Below, one piece after another: positions 55,379 to 64,000 of a stretch of 64,000 nucleotides of DNA. The stretch comes from Rhizorhabdus dicambivorans (GTDB lineage Bacteria > Pseudomonadota > Alphaproteobacteria > Sphingomonadales > Sphingomonadaceae): positions 4,814,001-4,878,000 of the forward strand of contig NZ_CP023449.1 of NCBI RefSeq assembly GCF_002355275.1, written 5' to 3'. The notes under the pieces are model-generated. The model had not been told where the DNA came from, did not search any database, and worked only from the letters and a program-made list of their open reading frames with translations. Both the position numbers and the translations under genes were made by a program. Each line of letters opens with the position of its first letter. Position 1 is the stretch's first letter.

Positions 55379-55957
55379 CTATCGGCGCGTCAGCAAGGGA
55401 TAGGGATTGACCGCCTTCCCCTGCCACCAGCTTTCGCCCGGGGCCATCGCGTTGATAGCATAATGAAGGTGCGGCGCCTCCGGGCTCGCATCGCCGGTCG
55501 AGCCGACCGTGCCGATCATCTGGCCCTGGGCGATCCTTTGTCCCTCGGCAAGGCCGGGAACGTAGGAATCCAGATGGGCATAATAATCGACCCACTGGCC
55601 ACCGCCGCGCCGGATATAGATGGTCCGCCCGCCCAGCCGGCTGTCGAACAGCTTTTCGACCGTGCCCGCGGCCGCGGCGATCACGGGCGTGCCACGTGGT
55701 GCCATGATGTCGATCGCGTCATGAACCCGGCCTTCGCCCCGCGCATCGTCGAAGGTGTCGCTGAGCTGCGCGGCCTTCACTCCGGCGACAGGAATGACCA
55801 GCGCCCCCTGCCTGGCCACTGCTGGAAGGGCCGGCTGGGATGGCGACACTGCTTGCCGGGGCGCTGGTGCTGGCCCACCCGGCAGGTTGAGCGCGATCAC
55901 CCAGCCGAGATAACCCAGCACAAGGACCAGCAGGACGATCGCAATCTTGCGGATCAC
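55379..55957 (-). CDS. M23 family peptidase
   Basis: A 192-aa protein with an N-terminal membrane anchor (MIRKIAIVLLVLVLGYLGWVIALNL). LytM/M23 motifs are VHDAIDIMAPRGTPVIAAAAGTV (HxxxD) and PHLHYAI (HxH). The protein cleaves peptide cross-links in peptidoglycan or regulates an amidase. It is 10 bases downstream of the L,D-transpeptidase gene, suggesting joint wall remodelling. Confidence 0.92.
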   Translation of the reverse strand: MIRKIAIVLLVLVLGYLGWVIALNLPGGPAPAPRQAVSPSQPALPAVARQGALVIPVAGVKAAQLSDTFDDARGEGRVHDAIDIMAPRGTPVIAAAAGTVEKLFDSRLGGRTIYIRRGGGQWVDYYAHLDSYVPGLAEGQRIAQGQMIGTVGSTGDASPEAPHLHYAINAMAPGESWWQGKAVNPYPLLTRR

Positions 55958-55967
55958 CGTCGCCGCC

Positions 55968-56960
55968 TCATTCCTGGAAGACCGCCGGGGTGCCCGGCTT
56001 CACCATCAGCGCCAGCCGGGCCGCGTCCCAGTTGGTCAGGCGAATGCAGCCATGGCTTTCGGTTCGCCCGATCGTCTCCGGGCGCGGCGTGCCGTGGATG
56101 CCGTAATGCTTCTTGTCGAGATCGATCCACACCACCCCGACCGGCCCGTTCGGGCCCGGCGGCAGCAGCGCCTTCTTGTCGGTACTGTCGGCATCCCAGA
56201 ACAGCTTGGGATTGTAATGGAAGGGCGGGTTGTAGGAACGGCCCTGGATTTTCCATGTGCCGATGGGCAGCGGATCATATTCGCTGCCCATCGTCGCGGG
56301 GAACTGGGCGACCAGCTTGCCGGCCCCGTCATATCCCCGCAGCACGCCGTCGGACTTGTCGACGACCACCTTGGCGACCTCGGGCTGGTCCGATCCCACA
56401 TTGAGCGTCCAAAGCGTCTTGCGCCAGGCAGGGTTGATATCCTGCGCGAACGCCTGCTTCGGCGGGATGACGTTGGGCACCTTGATCGTCGCGCCGGGCC
56501 GCACCCGCGTCTGTGGGGAGTTGAGCGCGATCAGGGTGGCCCTGGTCGTATGATATCGCTCGGCCAGCTTCTCCATCGCGTCGGCATAGCCGAGCGATTT
56601 CATCTTCGCCTGATCGGACTCCTTGGCGGGGAGCGGGCCGACAAACGGCCCCTCGAGTATCGCCGGGGTCAGCTTCACGTCGATCACGGTGGGCATCGCG
56701 CGGAAGGGGGCGAAGCTCTTGACCGTCGCGGCATCCAGCTTGCCGGTCAGGGGCAGCCCTTTCGCCTCCTGCCAGCCGCGCAGCGCCTTGGCGAAACTCA
56801 TGCCGCCGGCGCCGTCGATCACGCCCGGGCCGAAACCCAGCCGATCGAGCAGCACCTGCGCGCCCAGGATGCGCTGGTCGGGCGCGGCGGCGCTTGCGGC
56901 GATGGGGATGAGGGCGGGAAGGAAGGCGGCGGACAGGACCAGAAACTTCAGCAGACGCAC
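55968..56960 (-). CDS. L,D-transpeptidase
   Basis: A 330-aa exported protein with signal peptide (MRLLKFLVLSAAFLPALIPIAASA), a peptidoglycan-binding-like domain (LDRLGFGPGVIDGAGGMSFAKALRGWQEAKGLPLTGKLD), and a YkuD catalytic domain ending in HGTPRPETIGRTESHGCIRLTNWDA. The SHGC cysteine is the nucleophile. It forms 3-3 cross-links or anchors lipoprotein. It is followed by the M23 peptidase. Confidence 0.93.
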   Translation of the reverse strand: MRLLKFLVLSAAFLPALIPIAASAAAPDQRILGAQVLLDRLGFGPGVIDGAGGMSFAKALRGWQEAKGLPLTGKLDAATVKSFAPFRAMPTVIDVKLTPAILEGPFVGPLPAKESDQAKMKSLGYADAMEKLAERYHTTRATLIALNSPQTRVRPGATIKVPNVIPPKQAFAQDINPAWRKTLWTLNVGSDQPEVAKVVVDKSDGVLRGYDGAGKLVAQFPATMGSEYDPLPIGTWKIQGRSYNPPFHYNPKLFWDADSTDKKALLPPGPNGPVGVVWIDLDKKHYGIHGTPRPETIGRTESHGCIRLTNWDAARLALMVKPGTPAVFQE

Positions 56961-57017
56961 ACACAGCTCCTCTCGTCGTAACGAGGGGACAACGTGCGGC
57001 GGGTCGTTTCTTTCCCG

Positions 57018-58511
57018 TCAGGGGGCGGCGACGCCCAGCTTGAGTTCCTGGATGGCAGGTGTGCCAGTAGGGGCAAGCAGCAGACTGCCGTCGATCCGGC
57101 CATGCTCGCACGTCCAGCCGAAACTCCCCGCCATTGCCGTTGTAGCGGTGACGGGTTCGCCGGCCGCGCACGCGCCCACCTCGGCCCGGAGCCGCGCAAG
57201 CTCGGCTCGCCAATGTGGTGCATCGCGATCCATCAGGACGTTCATCGCGAGCCGGTCTTTCGCCACCATCACGTCGCCGGCCGCCCAGATCGCCCGCACC
57301 GCCTCATAGCCGGCCGCAACCCCGGGGCTGACCGGCACCGCCCTATCGTCGATCGAACCCGCCGCCTCCAGCGCCAGCGCGGCGCGGAAGGCCGGCACCG
57401 AGGGCGCGGCATAGGTGCGGCTGGCGAAGGCGAAGATGCCGATGCCCTTTTCGGGCAGCAGGATGACCACCGATCCATATCCGGGATAGCCGCCGGTATG
57501 GGTCAGCGCCCGCCCCAGATCGCAATCGTCGAGCACGCGCCAGCCCATGCCATAGGCCACCGCCTGACGGCAGGGCGCGCCGATCGTGGGATTGCGCATC
57601 TGGCCGGTCGCGAAGTTGGAACCCTCGGCGATCGCGCGGACGGTCGCGCGCGGAACCGGCCCCGTGTCCGCGCCGTCGCGCGGCGGCCAGGCCGAGAGCA
57701 GGAAGGCGACCCAGCGCGCATAGTCGTTCGCGGTCGTCTCCATCCCGCCCATGGCCCCGAAGGCGCCATCGGCCATGTCGGGCTCACGCAGCCAGCCGCC
57801 ATCCTGCCAGCGATAGCCGATCGCGCGCGTTTCGCGCGGCGAGGCGGCGATATCGTAGCCGGTCGCATCCATCCCCAGCGGCCTGAGCAGCGTCCGGCCG
57901 ATATAGGCCTGATAGGATTGGCCCGACACATTGGCGATGATCCGGCCCAGCGTCGCATAGCCGAAGTTCGAATATTCCATCGCCAACCCCGCCGGCCGGG
58001 AGAAGGGCACGCCCGCCTTCAGCATCGCGGTGAAATCCTGTTCGGGCAGCGATTGCTGCCGATCGCCCCAGGGATTGTCGTCGACGAAGCCCGCGCTGTG
58101 GTTGAGCAGGTCGCGCACCGTGATGCGGCGGGCGTCGCTGGTCGGATATGTCCAGCCTCGCATTTCGGGCACATAGTTTTCCGCCGGGGCGTCGAGCGAT
58201 AATTTTCCCTCGTCGCGCAGCTTGAGGATGGCAAGCGCGGTGAAGGCCTTGCTCATCGAGGCGATGCGGAAGCGGCTGTCGAGATCGACGGGGCGCTTCG
58301 CCTCGAGATCGCGGACGCCGAGGCCCTTCGCATGGACCAGCTTCCCATCCGCGACGATGCCATAGACCAGCCCCGGAACATGGGAATCGAGCCGCCACCG
58401 GGCGAAGACGTTATCGATCTCGGCGACGGTCACGGGATCGAGCGACGCGGCGCGCAGGGGTAGGGCGATCAGCAGCAGGCTGAGGGTGACCAGGGATCTG
58501 AACATGCGCAC
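57018..58511 (-). CDS. Serine hydrolase, beta-lactamase family
   Basis: A 497-aa exported protein with signal peptide (MRMFRSLVTLSLLLIALPLRA). Class C-like motifs are SMSK (SxxK) in RIASMSKAFTALAILKLRDEG, and YSN in MEYSNFGYATLGRII, the YxN equivalent. The third K-x-G motif is not obvious; THTGGYPGYGS is a candidate. It may be an esterase or D-aminopeptidase rather than a drug-resistance enzyme. The extra C-terminal 100-residue region has two cysteines. Confidence 0.88.
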   Translation of the reverse strand: MRMFRSLVTLSLLLIALPLRAASLDPVTVAEIDNVFARWRLDSHVPGLVYGIVADGKLVHAKGLGVRDLEAKRPVDLDSRFRIASMSKAFTALAILKLRDEGKLSLDAPAENYVPEMRGWTYPTSDARRITVRDLLNHSAGFVDDNPWGDRQQSLPEQDFTAMLKAGVPFSRPAGLAMEYSNFGYATLGRIIANVSGQSYQAYIGRTLLRPLGMDATGYDIAASPRETRAIGYRWQDGGWLREPDMADGAFGAMGGMETTANDYARWVAFLLSAWPPRDGADTGPVPRATVRAIAEGSNFATGQMRNPTIGAPCRQAVAYGMGWRVLDDCDLGRALTHTGGYPGYGSVVILLPEKGIGIFAFASRTYAAPSVPAFRAALALEAAGSIDDRAVPVSPGVAAGYEAVRAIWAAGDVMVAKDRLAMNVLMDRDAPHWRAELARLRAEVGACAAGEPVTATTAMAGSFGWTCEHGRIDGSLLLAPTGTPAIQELKLGVAAP

Positions 58512-58528
58512 TCCTCCCTATGATCAGA

Positions 58529-58972
58529 TCAGCGCCGACGCAGCACCGCACCGAGCGCGGCGATCCCTGCGGCGCCGAGCAGCAGCAGCGGAACCGCGAT
58601 GTGCGGCGACACCGGATGCAGGGTGAAGACCAGCCCGGTCGCGGCGGCGGGCGGATGCATCGCCCGGCCGACCAGCATCAGCAGCAGGCCGAGCGTCGCG
58701 GCGATGATCGCGACGCCCACCGAGGCCCCGAAGAAATAGCCGGCGACCGAGCCGACCACCGCCGTCGCCGCATGCCCCGCGACGATCGGCCAGGGATGGG
58801 CGCTCGGCAGCTTCGGGGTGGTGGCGACCAGCGCGAGCGAGTTCACCAGCGGCATCCACATCGCGATGATGCCGAAATGGTGGGCAAGGCCGCCGAATAG
58901 GGCGAGGGCGGCGAGAAAGACCGTCGCGGCGAGCGCGACCTGTTGCCACGACATCGCCTCGGTCCGCACCAT
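58529..58972 (-). CDS. HPP family membrane protein, short form
   Basis: A 147-aa protein of four to five hydrophobic helices with the HPP signature (LVGRAMHPPAAATGLVF) and ATTPKLPSAHPWPIVAGHAATAVVGSVAGYFFG. It lacks the soluble tail of the homologue at 43486. Function unknown. It lies 4 bases after the prfC stop on the minus strand. Confidence 0.88.
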   Translation of the reverse strand: MVRTEAMSWQQVALAATVFLAALALFGGLAHHFGIIAMWMPLVNSLALVATTPKLPSAHPWPIVAGHAATAVVGSVAGYFFGASVGVAIIAATLGLLLMLVGRAMHPPAAATGLVFTLHPVSPHIAVPLLLLGAAGIAALGAVLRRR

Positions 58973-58976
58973 GGGC

Positions 58977-60560
58977 TCAGCGCCGGTCCTTGGTGGCGGA
59001 GAATTTCAGAGCCGGGAATTTGCCCTGGATATAATTCAGCTCCCAGGCATCCTTGGCCATGAACACCGGCGCCTCGTCGCGGTCGGCCGCCATCGCCGAG
59101 CGGTGCAGACCGATGAACTCGTCCAGCGCCTTCTCGTCGTCCGAAGAAACCCAGCGCGCGGTGTCGTAGGGCGAGGGCTCGAAACCGGCATCGACCTTAT
59201 ACTCGACCTGAAGGCGCGAGATCAGCACGTCGAGCTGGAGCTGGCCGACCACGCCGATGACGAGCTGCGATCCGATCTGCGGATGGAAGACCTGCATGAT
59301 CCCCTCCTCCGCCATGTCGTTGAGCGCGTTGCGCAGCTGCTTGGTCTTGGTCGGATCGGCGAGCTTCACGCGGCGCAGGATTTCGGGCGCGAAGTTCGGC
59401 AGGCCGGTGATGCGGACCGTCTCCCCCTCCGTCAGCGTGTCGCCGACCCTGAGGGTGCCGTGGTTCGGGATGCCGATGATGTCGCCGGGAAAGGCCTCTT
59501 CCGCCAGCTCGCGGTTCTGGGCGAAGAACAGGATCGGGCTGTGCACCGCGATCGACTTGCCGGTGCCGACCTGCGCCAGCTTCATGCCGCGTTTGAACCT
59601 GCCCGAGCAGAGCCGCATGAAGGCGACCCGGTCGCGGTGCTGCGGGTTCATGTTAGCCTGCACCTTGAAGATGAAGCCGGCGACATTGGGCTCGGCCGGA
59701 TCGATGTCGCGCGGGTCGCCGGGCTGCGGGCGGGGCGACGGCGCATAGTCGGCCAGCGCGTCGATCAGCTGCTCGACGCCGAAATCCTTCAGCGCCGATC
59801 CGAAATAGACCGGCGTCAGATCGCCATTGCGATAGGCGGCCTCGTCAAACTCGGCATAGCCGACCTGGGCGAGCTCGATCTCCTCGCGGACCTGGCTCAG
59901 GACATGCTCGGGCACGATATCGTCTAGCTGGGAATCGTTGATCCCGGCGACCGCGATCGCATCCCCTTCATAGGCGCCGGTCGCATCGGCAGCCGGCCGA
60001 TAGAGCCGGTCGCGGGCGAGATCGTAGATGCCTTCGAAGGTGCCGCCCATGCCGACCGGCCAGCTCATCGGCGCGACGTCCAGCGCCAGCGCGTCGGCAA
60101 TCTCGTCGAGCAGCTCGAAGCAGGGCCGCCCCTCGCGATCGACCTTGTTGACGAAGGTGATGATCGGCACCGAGCGCAGCCGGCACACCTCGAACAGCTT
60201 GCGGGTCTGCGGCTCGATGCCCTTGGCCGCATCGATCACCATCACCGCCGAGTCGACCGCGGTCAGCGTGCGATAGGTATCCTCCGAGAAATCCTCGTGG
60301 CCCGGCGTGTCGAGCAGGTTGAAGGTGATGCCGCCGCGCTCGAAGGTCATCACCGAGGACGTTACCGAGATACCGCGCTGCTGCTCGATCTTCATCCAGT
60401 CCGATCGCGCCCGCCGCGTCTGGCCGCGCGCCTTGACCTCACCGGCGAGATGGATCGCGCCGCCGAAATAGAGCAGCTTCTCGGTCAGCGTGGTCTTGCC
60501 GGCGTCCGGATGCGAGATGATCGCGAAGGTGCGGCGGTCGGGGCGGTCGGTCTTGCTCAT
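58977..60560 (-). CDS. prfC: Peptide chain release factor 3
   Basis: A 527-aa GTPase. G1 is SHPDAGKTTLTEKLL, G3 is DTPGHEDFSEDTYRTL, G4 is NKVDREGR. The ATG at 60560 gives MSKTDRPDRRTFAIISHPDAGK; a further start at 60584 is less likely. The C-terminal PrfC region includes QVFHPQIGSQLVIGVVGQLQLDVLISRLQVEY. It recycles RF1/RF2 after peptide release. It is 4 bases from the short HPP gene. Confidence 0.96.
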   Translation of the reverse strand: MSKTDRPDRRTFAIISHPDAGKTTLTEKLLYFGGAIHLAGEVKARGQTRRARSDWMKIEQQRGISVTSSVMTFERGGITFNLLDTPGHEDFSEDTYRTLTAVDSAVMVIDAAKGIEPQTRKLFEVCRLRSVPIITFVNKVDREGRPCFELLDEIADALALDVAPMSWPVGMGGTFEGIYDLARDRLYRPAADATGAYEGDAIAVAGINDSQLDDIVPEHVLSQVREEIELAQVGYAEFDEAAYRNGDLTPVYFGSALKDFGVEQLIDALADYAPSPRPQPGDPRDIDPAEPNVAGFIFKVQANMNPQHRDRVAFMRLCSGRFKRGMKLAQVGTGKSIAVHSPILFFAQNRELAEEAFPGDIIGIPNHGTLRVGDTLTEGETVRITGLPNFAPEILRRVKLADPTKTKQLRNALNDMAEEGIMQVFHPQIGSQLVIGVVGQLQLDVLISRLQVEYKVDAGFEPSPYDTARWVSSDDEKALDEFIGLHRSAMAADRDEAPVFMAKDAWELNYIQGKFPALKFSATKDRR

Positions 60561-60600
60561 GATGGCGGCGGCGGATAGCAGCACTCTCTGGAAAAGCCCA

Positions 60601-60674
60601 TTCCGTTCGTGTCGAGCGAAGTCGAGACACGTTCCGGAAGCCAGCGTCCCTCGACTTCGCTCGGGACGAACGGA
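60601..60674. repeat. Inverted repeat CGAAGTCGAG type, upstream of BaiN-like gene
   Basis: TTCCGTTCGTGTCGAGCGAA and TTCGCTCGGGACGAACGGA are inverted arms, with GTCGAG/CTCGAC inside. The right arm supplies the CGGAG RBS of the FAD gene at 60680. It lies between divergent prfC and the flavoprotein gene, so it may also include their promoters. Confidence 0.65.
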
Positions 60675-60679
60675 GCGTG

Positions 60680-61867
60680 ATGAAAGACTTCCCCATTTTT
60701 GACCTGATCATCATCGGCGCCGGTGCCGCCGGGATGATGTGCGCGCTCACCGCCGGGCAGCGGGGGCGCAAGGTGCTGCTACTGGACCATCTCGACCGGG
60801 CGGGCGCCAAGATCCTGATCTCGGGCGGGGGGCGCTGCAACTTCACCAATGTCGAGGGCGACAAGGCCGAACGCTATCTGTCGGCCAACCCGCATTTCGC
60901 ACGATCGGCGCTGGGCCGCTATGCCCCGCAGGACTTCATCGACCTGGTCGAGGCGCATGGCATCGCCTGGCATGAGAAGACGCTGGGCCAGCTGTTCTGC
61001 GACGGATCGGCGAAGCAGATCGTCGCGATGCTGGAGGAGGAATGTGCGAAGGGCGGGGTCGAGACGAAGCTGCTGACCCGCATCACCGCCATATCGAAGC
61101 CCGACGAGAATTTCCGCGTGGAGACTCCAGGGGCAACCCACGCCGCGTCATCGCTGGTGATCGCGACCGGCGGCCCTTCCATCCCGAAGATGGGGGCGAC
61201 CGGCTTCGCCTATGACGTCGCACGCCAGTTCGGGCTCAAGGTGGTCGAACCGCGTCCGGCGCTGGTGCCGCTGACGCTGGGCCAGGACGACCGGCTGTTC
61301 GAGAGCCTGTCGGGCGTCTCGCTCGATGTCGTCGCCTCGCTCGGCAAGGCCCGGTTCCGCGAGGCGGCGCTGTTCACGCATCGCGGCCTGTCCGGCCCCG
61401 CCATTCTGCAGATCAGCAGCTATTGGCGCCATGGCGACACGATCGCGCTCGACCTGCTGCCCGGCACCGATGCGCGCAGCATCCTTCCCGAAGCCAAGCG
61501 TGTCCGGCCCAATGCCGAACCCCGCACGATATTGCGCGAACATTTTCCGGACCGGCTTGCCGATGTGCTGGCCGATCGCCTGGGCCTTTCGGGGCCTCTG
61601 CACGAACACCGGGACGCGACGCTTGCCGAGGCGGGCGCCCGGCTCAACCGCTGGACCCTCACCCCCAATGGCTCGGAGGGTTTCGCCAAGGCCGAGGTGA
61701 CGATCGGCGGCGTGTCGACAGACGGGCTCGACCAGCGCAGCCTGATGGCCAGGAAGGTGCCCGGCCTCCATTTCATCGGCGAGGGGGTCGACGTGACCGG
61801 GTGGCTGGGCGGCTATAATTTCCAATGGGCGTGGGCGAGCGGACGGGCGGCGGGCGAAGCCGCCTGA
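60680..61867 (+). CDS. BaiN/HI0933-type FAD-dependent oxidoreductase
   Basis: A 395-aa flavoprotein starting MKDFPIFDLIIIGAGAAGMMCALTAGQRGRKVLLLD, with GxGxxG. The HI0933-type signature HLDRAGAKILISGGGRCNFTN is clear, as is GGYNFQWAWASGRAAGEAA at the C-terminus. The exact reaction is not known for most members. RBS GGAG derives from the repeat. Its last 55 bases overlap the convergent acyltransferase gene. Confidence 0.92.
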   Translation: MKDFPIFDLIIIGAGAAGMMCALTAGQRGRKVLLLDHLDRAGAKILISGGGRCNFTNVEGDKAERYLSANPHFARSALGRYAPQDFIDLVEAHGIAWHEKTLGQLFCDGSAKQIVAMLEEECAKGGVETKLLTRITAISKPDENFRVETPGATHAASSLVIATGGPSIPKMGATGFAYDVARQFGLKVVEPRPALVPLTLGQDDRLFESLSGVSLDVVASLGKARFREAALFTHRGLSGPAILQISSYWRHGDTIALDLLPGTDARSILPEAKRVRPNAEPRTILREHFPDRLADVLADRLGLSGPLHEHRDATLAEAGARLNRWTLTPNGSEGFAKAEVTIGGVSTDGLDQRSLMARKVPGLHFIGEGVDVTGWLGGYNFQWAWASGRAAGEAA

Positions 61868-62982
61868 TCCCTGCCCAGCCGGCCACCGCTAAGGAGATCG
61901 GCCGTGCCGGGTGAGATCGCCTCGATCGCCTGCGCGAGCAGCATCGCGAAGCCGAGCGCCAGCAGCGGCTGGACAAGGAAGAAGATCGGCCAGCCGGCGC
62001 CACCCATCGGCCCGGTGAAATGGCCGATCGCGGGGGCCAGCAGCCACATGAAAAGCAGATGGCTGCAGAACAGGAAGAAGGCATAGCGCTCCAGCCTGAG
62101 CAGCCGGCTTGCCACCGGCCAGCGCGCCAGCCCCATCGTCGTCCGCCAGACGAGCAGCGCCGCCGCCGCGCGGGTGGCCAGATCGACCGCCGCCGCCAGC
62201 ATGACGTGATGGGAAGCGGCGCCCCCGCCGTGGACCGACAGCCAGATCTTGAGCGGAACGACCAGCGCGAAGGGCAACGCCGCCCGCCATGCCGCCAGTG
62301 TGCCGAGCCGTTCTGCAAGATCGTGCCGCCGCGCCAGGATGCCGGTGACGAAGAACAGCAATATGCCAGGCCGCAACAGCAGATAGAGCTGCCACGCGCC
62401 GACTACCCAGACCGCCGCAAGCCCCCCGATCAGCAGCAACCAGCGCGAGCGCAAACGCGCCAGCAGCGGTGCGGCCAACATGCAGAGGAACAGGTCGCGC
62501 AGGAAATTGGTCTGGACGTTGATGTCGCCCGCGCGAGTGAGATCCAGCATATTGTCCGCGATCCAGCGCGCGTCACCGAGAAGCGGGGCGCGGATCAGGC
62601 CGAGCGTCCCGGCGCCGACCACCAGCACCAGCGCGATCGCATTCCACAGCAGCATCGGCACCAGCACCGTTCGCGCCTTGGCCGAGAGGAACCGCCTTGC
62701 CCCGCGCTTCGCCAGCGAATGGGCGACCAGCCAACCCGATACGATGCTGAGCAGCGGGACCGCGCTTCGCCCAAACAGCTCGATCACCGTCCAGCGCAGC
62801 AGGTCCTGGCCCGATCCCGCCAGCGCCGCCATCTCGTCACCGGCCAGCCCGGTCCAGCCATGAACCCAGACGATGCCGAGGATGCAGATGAGGCGGGCGA
62901 TAGCGATCGCCTGCGAAACCGGGAGGAGCGGCGGCTGTGCCATGCGCCATGCCGGCGCGTCGGGAGGGAGCATGCGCGTCAT
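61813..62982 (-). CDS. Acyltransferase family membrane protein
   Basis: A polytopic protein of about 389 aa (start at MTRMLPPD with GGGAG just upstream; other Met starts at 63024, 63015 and 62943 cannot be excluded). It has about 10 hydrophobic helices. The N-terminus (AIARLICILGIVWVHGWTGL) has the acyltransferase_3 catalytic His-like residue, followed by GRSAVPLLSIVSGWLVAHSL. Such proteins O-acetylate surface polysaccharides. The gene overlaps the flavoprotein gene by 55 bases tail to tail. Confidence 0.85.
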   Translation of the reverse strand: MTRMLPPDAPAWRMAQPPLLPVSQAIAIARLICILGIVWVHGWTGLAGDEMAALAGSGQDLLRWTVIELFGRSAVPLLSIVSGWLVAHSLAKRGARRFLSAKARTVLVPMLLWNAIALVLVVGAGTLGLIRAPLLGDARWIADNMLDLTRAGDINVQTNFLRDLFLCMLAAPLLARLRSRWLLLIGGLAAVWVVGAWQLYLLLRPGILLFFVTGILARRHDLAERLGTLAAWRAALPFALVVPLKIWLSVHGGGAASHHVMLAAAVDLATRAAAALLVWRTTMGLARWPVASRLLRLERYAFFLFCSHLLFMWLLAPAIGHFTGPMGGAGWPIFFLVQPLLALGFAMLLAQAIEAISPGTADLLSGGRLGRDQAASPAARPLAHAHWKL

Positions 62983-63251
62983 CGCTCCCGCCGATGGCGA
63001 TGCGAAGCTGAACATCGGCTGCATGCCCGCCGCATCTGCCCCGGCGGCGCCACGGCCTGCCCCAGGGCGGTCGAATCCCGCGCCGACATGTTCATTCCCC
63101 CCACAATGGCTCCGCCACCCCATATGGAGCACGAAGGTTTTTCTTCCCTGGCCGCGACACTTTCCATGCTGCTGGCATTTCCGGCAACGATTGCCTATAG
63201 AGGCCGCTCATGCCGCGCGGAGAGGCGCCGGCCCTAGTAATCGGAATCCAG

Positions 63252-64000
63252 ATGCCCTTTTCTTCTCTGCCGCGGCCGGTGGCCGAGGCAATCACCGAGC
63301 GTGGCTATACCGAGCCCACCCCCGTACAGGCGCAGGTGATCGCCGCCGAAGCCCATGACCGCGATCTGCTGGTCTCCGCCCAGACCGGTTCCGGCAAGAC
63401 CGTCGCCTATGGCCTCGCCATCGCCGAGACGCTGCTCCAGGGCGCGGAAGCCCTGCCGCGACCGGGCGAGCCACTCGCCCTGATCATCGCGCCTACCCGC
63501 GAACTGGCGCTGCAGGTCCAGCGCGAACTGCAATGGCTCTACGCCAAGCTGGGCGCCCGCGTCGCCAGCTGCGTCGGCGGCATGAACGTGCGGGTCGAGC
63601 AGCGCGCGCTGTCCTATGGCTGCCACATCGTGGTGGGCACGCCGGGCCGGCTCAAGGATCACCTGGAGCGCGGTACGCTCCAGCCCGGATCGCTGCGCGC
63701 GGTGATCCTCGACGAGGCTGACGAGATGCTCGACCTCGGCTTCCGCGAGGACCTCGAGGAAATCCTCGACTTGACCCCGCCCGAGCGGCGCACGCTGCTG
63801 TTCTCGGCGACGATGCCCAAGCCAATCGCTATGATGGCCAAGCGCTACCAGCGCGATGCGCTGCGCATCGAAACGACCAGCGCGCGCGAAGCCCATGCCG
63901 ATATCGACTATCGCGCGATGGCGGTCGCCCCGGCCGACATCCAGAACGCCGTCGTCAATGTGCTGCGCTTCCACGAAGCGAAGGGCGCGATGGTGTTCTG
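63252..64000 (+). CDS. DEAD-box RNA helicase, truncated by window end
   Basis: From the ATG at 63252 the frame is open to the window end with no stop. It starts MPFSSLPRPVAEAITERGYTEPTPVQAQVI (Q motif). Motif I is AQTGSGKT, Ia PTRELALQ, Ib GTPGRLKD, II DEAD, III SATMP. The region seen covers the first RecA-like domain and the beginning of the second. It unwinds RNA with ATP. Because it is truncated, the subfamily cannot be assigned. Confidence 0.92.
   Translation, partial: MPFSSLPRPVAEAITERGYTEPTPVQAQVIAAEAHDRDLLVSAQTGSGKTVAYGLAIAETLLQGAEALPRPGEPLALIIAPTRELALQVQRELQWLYAKLGARVASCVGGMNVRVEQRALSYGCHIVVGTPGRLKDHLERGTLQPGSLRAVILDEADEMLDLGFREDLEEILDLTPPERRTLLFSATMPKPIAMMAKRYQRDALRIETTSAREAHADIDYRAMAVAPADIQNAVVNVLRFHEAKGAMVF

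Overview
The window is high-GC chromosomal DNA from an alphaproteobacterium, most likely a sphingomonad (Sphingomonas, Sphingobium or Rhizorhabdus type). The signs are a circularly permuted two-piece tmRNA, an ALA-synthase-type hemA, a rimP-nusA-ylxR-infB-rbfA block, a Tim44-MltA-Smr cluster, and many short palindromic repeats of the kind common in sphingomonads. The genus is an inference from gene content and style. No database was searched.

Region by region. (1) 1-4,620: a catabolic cassette on the + strand, with a MmgE/PrpD protein, a cytochrome P450, its [2Fe-2S] ferredoxin and a zinc alcohol dehydrogenase. It ends abruptly in a truncated, frameshifted aldehyde dehydrogenase remnant. (2) 4,690-16,560: an ABC exporter pair, small membrane and secreted proteins, a YfcG-type glutathione transferase, a Tat-exported DUF885 protein, the tmRNA gene, mscL, a lemA-TPM-TPM-Nudix cassette and malate synthase G. 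(3) 16,680-22,470: an ECF sigma/anti-sigma operon divergent from a subtilisin-like protease, then a Gly-rich secreted protein, a trypsin-like protease with a DUF350 membrane protein, and a four-helix-bundle protein. A repeated promoter-like motif links three of these units. (4) 22,530-35,300: housekeeping genes (smr, mltA, Tim44-like, secB, murJ, trpS, topA, dprA, plsY, murI, hemA). (5) 35,350-43,460: a membrane chemoreceptor, then rimP-nusA-ylxR-infB-rbfA. rimP appears frameshifted near its 3' end. (6) 43,480-51,040: an HPP protein, a hypothetical gene, tdk, a sensor kinase, and pnp, rpsO and truB on the opposite strand. (7) 51,090-64,000: catalase, an MBL/STAS pair, a GDSL esterase, M23 and L,D-transpeptidase wall enzymes, a beta-lactamase-fold hydrolase, a second HPP protein, prfC, a BaiN-like flavoprotein, an acyltransferase, and a DEAD-box helicase cut by the window edge.

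The strongest integrative signal is the ECF module. A perfect 10-bp inverted repeat sits between the sigma operon and the S8 protease and reads as the same -35/-10-like pair (GGATGAAAC, 13 nt, CGTT) in both directions. A third copy with identical spacing lies upstream of the Gly-rich secreted protein. This suggests a small envelope or secretion-stress regulon. Other points to check are the permuted tmRNA with two identical hairpin loops, the rimP frameshift, the aldehyde dehydrogenase relic at the island edge, and a 102-bp structured repeat present twice.
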